Origin: Microbacterium sp. zg-B185
GTDB lineage: Bacteria > Actinomycetota > Actinomycetes > Actinomycetales > Microbacteriaceae
Assembly: GCF_030246885.1 (NCBI RefSeq)
Contig: NZ_CP126739.1
Location: 310,001 to 374,000 of the forward strand
Direction of reading: 5' to 3'
DNA: 64,000 nucleotides
This document shows, one piece after another, positions 58,896 to 64,000 of the stretch; the first letter of the stretch is position 1; every line of letters starts with the position of its first letter. Under the pieces are notes generated by a model, which ran no database searches, was not told the origin of the DNA, and saw only the letters and a list, made by a program, of their open reading frames with translations. Position numbers and translations under genes: made by a program.

Positions 58896-60011
58896 CTAGT
58901 CTCCGTGGCGGGCCCCACCGAGCTGGCTTGAGCGGCTGCGATCGAGTGCGGCTGAGACTGCGTCCAGATCGTCGTCGAACAGGTCGGCATAGACATCGAG
59001 CGTCATGGCGGCGGAAGCGTGACCGAGCATGCGTTGGATCGCCTTGACATTGGCGCCGGCCTGGACGGCCAGCGACGACGCTGTCGTGTGGCGCAAGTCG
59101 TGAATCTTGATCCTGGGTGCACCGGCTGCGGCTGCTGCGTTCTTGAACCATGACTTCGAGTTCTTGCTGTTGCGTACACGCTTCATGAAGTCGCCTGCGC
59201 GGCTCGGGAACACCAAGTCATCCGGGCCGAGATCTGCGATCCGGTCACGGATCTCTTCGCGCAGGAACGATGGCATCGGAACGTGCCGGATCTTGTGGGA
59301 CTTCGGAGTTCCCTCAATGATCTGTCCGCCGACCTCCACCGCGTTCTGCACGACCCAGATCCGTGATCGCGTGAGATCGACGCTGTGCGCCCGTAGCCCG
59401 ATTGCCTCTGCCCAGCGCAGGCCGGTGTAGGCCAGTGTGCGGATCAACGTCCCGTACTCACCGCTAGCTGCTGCGAGCTGCTCTACCTGAGTGTGGGTGA
59501 GATAGACGTGCCTCGATGCAATCTTTCGGGGCAGCCCCATCTTGCCGCCGCGCGCGGGGTTGACCGACAGGCGTCGATCGTGAACGGCGTCGTCCAGAAC
59601 CGAAGCCAGAACTCCGTATGTACGGATGACAACGGACGCGCCGAACTCGGCGTTGAGTGCGGCGATCCATCCCTTGACATCGGAGTGGCTGATCTCGGTG
59701 ATTGGAACCTTGCCCCAGCGCGGCTGGACTCGGAGTCGCCACGCCACTTCCAAAGGAGCGAAGGCAGAAGGCTTGAGTGCGACCTCCTTTGCGGCTAGCC
59801 AAGTTGGGCCTAGTTCACCAACGCTTATTCGTGACCGGCTCGGATCAAGGTAGGTGCCGCTCGCCTTGTTGAGCTCGACTCTCGCGAGGAAGAGTTCGGC
59901 TTCGCGCTTGGTTTTGAACCCACGCTTATCGGTTCGGGAGTTGTCTGGCTTTCGGTACCGGACGCGGTACCGCCGACCCTCCCTGGTTGTGTAGGCGGCG
60001 ATGCTACCCAT
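58896..60011 (-). CDS. Tyrosine recombinase (phage/ICE-type integrase)
   Basis: A 371-residue integrase. An N-terminal arm-binding/AP2-like part (YTTREGRRYRVRYRKPD) and a SAM-like core-binding domain (about 60-165) precede the catalytic domain with the tetrad: Arg in YTGLRWAEAIG, HDLRH, LGHAS and the nucleophile tyrosine in DVYADL. It points at the 3' end of tRNA-Ser(GCT), the classic site-specific integration layout. Its ATG overlaps the stop of the upstream gene. It appears intact and marks the start of a mobile island whose far end is outside the window. Confidence 0.95.
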   Translation of the reverse strand: MGSIAAYTTREGRRYRVRYRKPDNSRTDKRGFKTKREAELFLARVELNKASGTYLDPSRSRISVGELGPTWLAAKEVALKPSAFAPLEVAWRLRVQPRWGKVPITEISHSDVKGWIAALNAEFGASVVIRTYGVLASVLDDAVHDRRLSVNPARGGKMGLPRKIASRHVYLTHTQVEQLAAASGEYGTLIRTLAYTGLRWAEAIGLRAHSVDLTRSRIWVVQNAVEVGGQIIEGTPKSHKIRHVPMPSFLREEIRDRIADLGPDDLVFPSRAGDFMKRVRNSKNSKSWFKNAAAAAGAPRIKIHDLRHTTASSLAVQAGANVKAIQRMLGHASAAMTLDVYADLFDDDLDAVSAALDRSRSSQLGGARHGD

Positions 60012-60530
60012 TGGCCGGTCGGCCGACGTGTGCGGTCATGCCGACGAGGCGGCCGGAGTCGCGGGCTTTGCGGATCCAGTCCTCCGCGGTGCGCTGCGGG
60101 ACATCCAGTTCCAGGGAGATGAGTTTGACCGGGGGCGAGCCGGCCAGTGTGGCGGCGCCGTAGAGGATCTCCACGACGTCCCATCGTTCGTCCTTCATGC
60201 CCCGTTTGACGACGGCGGATGCCATCCAGGGCGGGATGATGCGACCCTCGCCGGTGGTCAGATCTGCCACCGTGACCCATCGTGCGTCCGACCCGTCGTC
60301 CAATCGCACTGCGACGCAGTGCGGAACCGCCGCCTGGAGCGTGGCCTGCGCCAGGGTGTGACCCACGCGGGAGGCATCCAGTTCGCCGTCCACGGCGCGG
60401 GTGATGACCGTGCTCGGGATGTACCGCACCTTTGCCGCGTTGTACCGCGCCTCGATGGTCGTCTCGATCCCGGCATCCTCGTCCAGCGCTGTTGCGACAA
60501 AGCCGGGCGCGATGCGCAACGCCGTGCCGA
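60004..60530 (-). pseudogene. C-terminal part of an integrase-linked protein, 5' end lost to an IS
   Basis: About 175 codons encode a protein without recognised family whose C-terminus, DVPQRTAEDWIRKARDSGRL, looks like a DNA-binding helix-turn-helix. Similar small proteins accompany integrases in actinobacterial elements, so a recombination-accessory or control role is possible. Its stop overlaps the integrase ATG by eight bases (coupled). At about 60530 it runs in frame into an IS3 transposase fragment, so the original N-terminus is missing. A chimeric protein starting further upstream could still be made. Confidence 0.55.
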
Positions 60531-60715
60531 CAAGTCGGCATCCACGTCGATGGCCGCGTTGATCAGCTGCGCGTAGTCCCAGTCTTGCTGCGAGATCGGC
60601 CAGCCATCGGTAGTGCGGCTGTTTCGCGAACTCCAGCACCCGACACGTTACCGCGACGGGGATCCCGTCGGCGGCGACGGCACCCGCGTGCTCATCGCGG
60701 AGTGCCAACAGCGGC
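60531..60715 (-). mobile_element. IS3-family transposase (OrfB) 5' remnant
   Basis: Read leftward from about 60715 the translation is typical of the N-terminus of an IS3 OrfB: LALRDEHAGAVAADGIPV, VTCRVLEFAKQPHYRWLA, and then, in another frame, PISQQDWDYAQLINAAIDVD. The change of frame shows a small deletion near 60610. The catalytic DDE domain is absent and no terminal inverted repeats are seen, so this is a dead fragment. It interrupts the integrase-linked gene on one side and the VOC gene on the other. Confidence 0.65.
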
Positions 60716-61114
60716 GACCTTTTCCGTTGCGTTCTCATACGTCGGAGAGACGCAGCTCGAGATCATCATGCCAAACGACGATTCACCATAACCGCGAGTT
60801 TCCTCGACGTCGGCCGCGAAGGTATGCATCACTTGGGTTTCTGGCCGGAGGAATATCCCGCGGCCCGTCGTGCACTGGAGGCGGCTGGCTTCACCGAGTT
60901 GTCGCGAATCGAGACGGCCGACGGCGTCCTCAACGTCAGCTATTACGAATCGCCGCCATCGATTGGGCTAGTCGTGGAACTCGTTCCCTTGAACGATCTA
61001 CGTCGAGCCACGTTTGCGGCTCTCGAGCGACTCACTGCAGACTGGGATGGTACGGACCCGGTTCGGCGCTTCGCGACGAGACAGGAATTCGTCGCCTCAC
61101 AGACAGGCGGATAG
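60716..61114 (+). pseudogene. Glyoxalase/VOC-family gene fragment with frameshift
   Basis: In one frame VAFSYVGETQLEIIMPNDDS is read up to a TAA near 60789; in the next frame ITASFLDVGREGMHHLGFW continues into a 97-codon open frame ending at 61114. Together they are the middle and end of a VOC-superfamily enzyme (strand with metal-ligand glutamate, then GREGxHHLGFW). The first part of the gene is gone at the IS3 remnant. An ATG at 60824 could still start the C-terminal half, but a working metal site is unlikely. Confidence 0.7.
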
Positions 61115-61297
61115 TCACCTGAGGCGCTCATTAGACAAGGATGGATGTCGCATGCTTCGTCGCCAATATGAACGTGTGTTTGTGAACACGAACAGCATTT
61201 TTCCGCGTACTTTGAAGGCAAGCCTCCCGACACGCGGATGACTTGGTTGCTACAGTGGCCAATGCTGGGGCGAAGCTAGGACGAAGGAGCACTGACT
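61115..61297. promoter_or_regulatory. Upstream region of the IclR gene with palindrome
   Basis: GTGTT-TGTG-AACAC at 61176-61189 is an inverted repeat 109 bases before the IclR ATG, a possible operator. AAGGAG lies nine bases before the ATG. No gene is supported in this 183-base gap. Confidence 0.35.
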
Positions 61298-62047
61298 ATG
61301 ACCACTGTTAGTAGCGGCGCAGCGACTGCAGGTGAGCACCGCACGGTGGGCAGGGTGATGGCCATCCTCGAACTCGTAGTCGCCAATGACGATCGAGGGT
61401 CGAGGCTCGGCGATCTCGCCAACCACGTGGACGCGCCGAAGTCTTCAGTGCATGGACTCGCCAAAGGTCTCGTGGCGATGGGATACCTTCGCGAGGACGG
61501 AGCGCGATACCATGTCGGCCCGGCGCTCTCGAGCCTTGTCGCGGTGCAGAACGCGTCACTGCCGGTGGTTTACCGCCACACGCTGGAAGCCCTCTCGGCT
61601 GAATGGCGCGAGACGTCGATCCTGTCCACTCTTGTGGGTGATAGTGCCGTATATCTTGACGTCGTGCAAGCCAAAGACGTTCTGATCCGGGCCGCACCCG
61701 CCGCGCACGTGCGCCAGCCGCTCTGGCCACGCAGTTCGGGCAAGCTCTTCCTCGCGTACATGGAGCCCAAGCGACTGGATGCCTACTTCCGGCGCCAGCG
61801 GGTGGAGCCAGATTTGGAAGCTACCATTCGTGAAGAACTGGCCGGGATTCGACGAACGGGCATTGCTATCAACACGGGCGGCAACACGGAAATCGAAATG
61901 GGCGTCGCGAGCCCGATCGTCCGGAAGGGTGCGCCCGTGACGATGGCCATCGCCGTGGCGGGTTTGTCATCGCGGATGGAACCGCATCTCGACGAGATCG
62001 TCGAGAGTGTGCGGACGGCAGCGGAGTCCCTTTCAAGTCACGTCTAA
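61298..62047 (+). CDS. IclR-family transcriptional regulator
   Basis: A 249-residue IclR protein: winged helix at about residues 14-75 (VGRVMAILELVVANDDRGSR; APKSSVHGLAKGLVAMGYL) and a GAF-like effector domain with LWPRSSGKLFLAYMEPKRLD, RRTGIAINTGGN, and MGVASPIVRKGAPVTMAIAVAG. AAGGAG precedes the ATG. It stands 118 bases before the oxidoreductase-TIM-barrel operon and probably controls it. An inverted repeat GGCAA-N10-TTGCC (62079-62098) between them is a candidate site. Confidence 0.93.
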   Translation: MTTVSSGAATAGEHRTVGRVMAILELVVANDDRGSRLGDLANHVDAPKSSVHGLAKGLVAMGYLREDGARYHVGPALSSLVAVQNASLPVVYRHTLEALSAEWRETSILSTLVGDSAVYLDVVQAKDVLIRAAPAAHVRQPLWPRSSGKLFLAYMEPKRLDAYFRRQRVEPDLEATIREELAGIRRTGIAINTGGNTEIEMGVASPIVRKGAPVTMAIAVAGLSSRMEPHLDEIVESVRTAAESLSSHV

Positions 62048-62078
62048 CACTACGTGTTCAGAATGACGCATGCTCGTT

Positions 62079-62098
62079 GGCAATGCGGTACATTTGCC
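62079..62098. promoter_or_regulatory. Candidate IclR operator
   Basis: GGCAA (62079-62083) and TTGCC (62094-62098) form an inverted repeat with a 10-base spacer, 68 bases before the oxidoreductase start. Short symmetric sites of this size are usual for IclR proteins. Binding is inferred from position only. Confidence 0.35.
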
Positions 62099-62165
62099 CT
62101 TGCGGGGCATAGTCGCTTCGTGATCGATTGAGCGGCTGTGCGGCTCGCGACGAGAGGTGAATGGC

Positions 62166-63110
62166 ATGAAGGCGATTGGATTTCAGAAGTTCGGAGACAG
62201 CGGGGTCCTCGAGGTGATTGAGCTCCCTACGCCGGTCGCCGGTGCAGGAGAGCTCCTTGTCGCAGTCGAAGCCACGACGGTGAACCCGACCGATATCCTC
62301 ATGCGCTCTGGGGCGCAGGCCCCAATCATGGTCGGTCTCGAGCCGCCCTTCATCGCGGGGATGGAGTTCGCCGGACGGGTAGTCGGCGTCGGGGCGGGGG
62401 CGCCAGCGATTCTCGGGAAACGCGTCATCGGTATCGTTGATAAGCGACGTCCATCGGGCGGTACCCATGCCCAGTTCCTCGCTTTGCCGGCGAAGTCTGT
62501 CGCGGTCATCGACGATGCGCTGGATCCTGTCGAGGCGACGACGATACCGATGAACGGACTGACCGCGCTACAGGCGCTGGAGCACCTTGGCCTCAGCGCG
62601 GGCGAAACTCTGCTGGTCACCGGTGCGCCCGGTGCCCTTGGTGGGTATGTCGTCCAGCTGGCCCGCCGACTTGGCATCCTCGTATTCGCCGACGCGAGCC
62701 CGGCGGATAGGGAACTCGTCGAGCGGCTTGGGGCATCGCGGGTACTGACTCGCGGCCCGGAAATGGCCCAAGAGTTGCGCCGTGAGGTGCCTGGCGGCGT
62801 TGACGGTGCAGTCGATGCCGCGCGCGTTGGCGAACCGGTGGCTGAACTCGTCCGCGATAGTGGCGTCATGGTGCACGTGCGTGCAGGTGACGTGGTCGAT
62901 GACAGTCGTATCACTCGCCGAAGCGTCGCCGTCGCGTCGAAGACCGAGGATACCGCGGGGCTGAGCGCGCTCGCCGCGGCCGCGCTTGACGGTTCAGTGA
63001 CGCTTCGCGTCGCTGAACGTCTGCCGTTCGAGAGGGTGGCAGACGCACACCGACTCGTCGAAGCGGGAGGACTGCGGGGCAGAGTCGTGCTGGAGTGGCC
63101 AGCAATCTGA
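62166..63110 (+). CDS. Quinone-oxidoreductase-type NADPH dehydrogenase (MDR superfamily)
   Basis: A 314-residue zinc-independent medium-chain oxidoreductase: MKAIGFQKFGDSGVLEVIEL start, VEATTVNPTDILMRSG, GMEFAGRVVGVGAG, the Rossmann motif VTGAPGALGGYVVQLARRLG and the C-terminal AHRLVEAGGLRGRVVLEW. The zinc-ligand cysteine is replaced (NPTD), as in quinone reductases. ATG at 62166 follows GAGAGG. Within the IclR-controlled operon it may reduce an enone or oxidise an alcohol; substrate unknown. The next gene starts 41 bases later. Confidence 0.9.
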   Translation: MKAIGFQKFGDSGVLEVIELPTPVAGAGELLVAVEATTVNPTDILMRSGAQAPIMVGLEPPFIAGMEFAGRVVGVGAGAPAILGKRVIGIVDKRRPSGGTHAQFLALPAKSVAVIDDALDPVEATTIPMNGLTALQALEHLGLSAGETLLVTGAPGALGGYVVQLARRLGILVFADASPADRELVERLGASRVLTRGPEMAQELRREVPGGVDGAVDAARVGEPVAELVRDSGVMVHVRAGDVVDDSRITRRSVAVASKTEDTAGLSALAAAALDGSVTLRVAERLPFERVADAHRLVEAGGLRGRVVLEWPAI

Positions 63111-63151
63111 CTCCACAGCCATTCGCATATATGCATTTCGAGAGGTCACTG

Positions 63152-63964
63152 GTGACTGAAAACGTGTTGTCTCTATCCCCGCTGTCGTTGCTGCCTGCTT
63201 CCCCGCTCGCGATCATCGAAGCAGCAGCCACGGCGGGCTTTGGCCACCTCGGCCTGCGATTCATTCCGGGCATGGAGGGCGACGCGGACGTGCTCGCTGA
63301 TCCCGCGCTCATGCGTGCCATCACCACCAGTCTCCACGAGACCAATCTGCAGCTTCTCGACGTCGAGGTCATTCGTGCGGCGCCTGATCTTGATCCCGAC
63401 GCCTATCTGCCACTCTTTGAATTCGCCGGCAGCCTCGGTGGCCGGAACGTACTCGTCACCGCCACGTCCGGTGCCATCCGCACGCCGGAGGACGAAGCCC
63501 AGATAGTCCGTGCGCTCGCGCGGCTCGCCGACAACGCCGCCCGATTTGGCATCCGGCCGATGCTCGAATTCATGGTCTACCGCGACATCGCTTCACTGCA
63601 AGACGCGGTTCGAATCGCCACTGCGGTTGGTGTTGAACGGTTTGGCATTTGCATCGATGCGCTGCACCTTAGCCGTTCGCACGGGACCCCGCTCGAGGTC
63701 GCGGACATCGACCCGGCGCTCATCGCCTGCGTGCAGCTGTGTGATGCGCCGGGGGAAATCCCCGACTGCACCGGCCTCCCAATCGAAGCCCGGTACGAAC
63801 GATTGCTTCCCGGCCACGGGGCGCTCCCGCTCGCGGACCTGGTAGCCGCGACTCCGGCCGGCGTTCCGTTCAGCGTCGAGGTGCCGCGTCGAGACTGGGG
63901 CGGACTCGACCTGACAGATCGCGCGCGCATGCTATATGCCTCGGCGCGAGCATTGCTGCGCTAA
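63152..63964 (+). CDS. Xylose-isomerase-like TIM-barrel epimerase/isomerase
   Basis: A 270-residue AP-endonuclease-2/sugar-isomerase-like TIM barrel: LAIIEAAATAGFGHLGLRFIP, NLQLLDVEVIR with the Glu ligand, RFGIRPMLEFMVYRDI with a second Glu, ICIDALHLSRSHG with Asp/His, and VPFSVEVPRRDWGG with the last Glu, which together form the usual metal site. GTG at 63152 has AGAGG six bases upstream; an ATG at 63131 has none. It follows the oxidoreductase in the IclR operon, which suggests polyol, sugar acid or aromatic-like ring breakdown. A GACAGGAA after it hints at another gene beyond the window. Confidence 0.9.
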   Translation: MTENVLSLSPLSLLPASPLAIIEAAATAGFGHLGLRFIPGMEGDADVLADPALMRAITTSLHETNLQLLDVEVIRAAPDLDPDAYLPLFEFAGSLGGRNVLVTATSGAIRTPEDEAQIVRALARLADNAARFGIRPMLEFMVYRDIASLQDAVRIATAVGVERFGICIDALHLSRSHGTPLEVADIDPALIACVQLCDAPGEIPDCTGLPIEARYERLLPGHGALPLADLVAATPAGVPFSVEVPRRDWGGLDLTDRARMLYASARALLR

Positions 63965-64000
63965 TCCACCGCACCGACCCCACCAGAAAACTGACAGGAA

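Noticed and set aside
60004..60738. A single intact 244-residue gene upstream of the integrase
   Set aside because: Its first about 60 codons are an IS3 OrfB start with an internal frame change, and its first few codons lie in the VOC remnant, so the frame is a chimera rather than an original gene.
1..64000. CRISPR arrays, toxin-antitoxin or other defence islands
   Set aside because: No regularly spaced repeats and no recognisable nuclease, toxin or antitoxin families were seen. YaeQ has a nuclease-like fold but no defence context.

Overview
The window is a 64 kb stretch of a high-GC actinobacterial chromosome. The GC-rich third positions, the very common GGATGC/GCATCC words, the many F420/luciferase-type enzymes, the LCP cell-wall protein and the frequent leaderless genes point to Microbacteriaceae, most likely Microbacterium or a close relative. 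Taxonomy is inferred from style and gene content only. The chromosome here is mainly accessory catabolic and stress-related modules, each with its own regulator, up to a core block (serS, HAD hydrolase, two tRNA-Ser genes, LCP protein) and then a tRNA-anchored island.

1-9.5 kb, visibly lower in GC than most of what follows: a malonate-type locus. A tripartite tricarboxylate transporter (tctC-tctA-tctB) reads left. A malonyl-CoA decarboxylase, a malonyl-CoA synthetase (matB), a UGSC-like redox protein with a CSTC motif, a thioredoxin-reductase-like flavoprotein and an FCD-type GntR regulator read right. Palindromic operator-like sites lie between the two arms. 9.6-19.5 kb: a heteroatom-compound scavenging cluster. 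A polar amino acid ABC transporter, an FMO-like flavoprotein and a LysR regulator read left; a RidA protein, an NtaA/SnaA-type monooxygenase, a DUF1028 protein, an M20 amidohydrolase and a flavin reductase fused to an IclR-like sensor read right.

19.6-42 kb: assorted modules. These are an SDR, an ArsR-SRPBCC pair with an operator inside its promoter, two alpha/beta hydrolases, a MoxR ATPase-VWA pair, a zinc dehydrogenase, a MarR regulator, an F420-type NADP reductase, a luciferase-fold/berberine-bridge fusion with an F420-type partner, a NarL-type two-component system containing a decayed response-regulator copy, a PadR-controlled drug-export type ABC operon and a tyrosine phosphatase. 42-46.5 kb: a second LysR module (substrate-binding lipoprotein, LysR, acyl-CoA-dehydrogenase-fold oxygenase, flavin reductase) whose regulator resembles the first LysR and whose promoters share an 11-bp element. 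46.5-54.7 kb: CsbD protein, a DUF1611/DgcN-like protein with its ribosome site in a hairpin, an aromatic hydroxylase preceded by a tandem-MarR regulator, YaeQ, photolyase and a lipid kinase.

54.7-64 kb: serS, HAD hydrolase, tRNA-Ser(UGA), LCP transferase and tRNA-Ser(GCU). The 3' end of the last tRNA is followed by a tyrosine integrase, an IS3 remnant that has damaged two genes, and an IclR-controlled oxidoreductase/TIM-barrel operon that runs to the window edge.

At least ten genes show a TANNNT hexamer exactly six bases before the start codon and no ribosome-binding site, so leaderless mRNAs appear common here.
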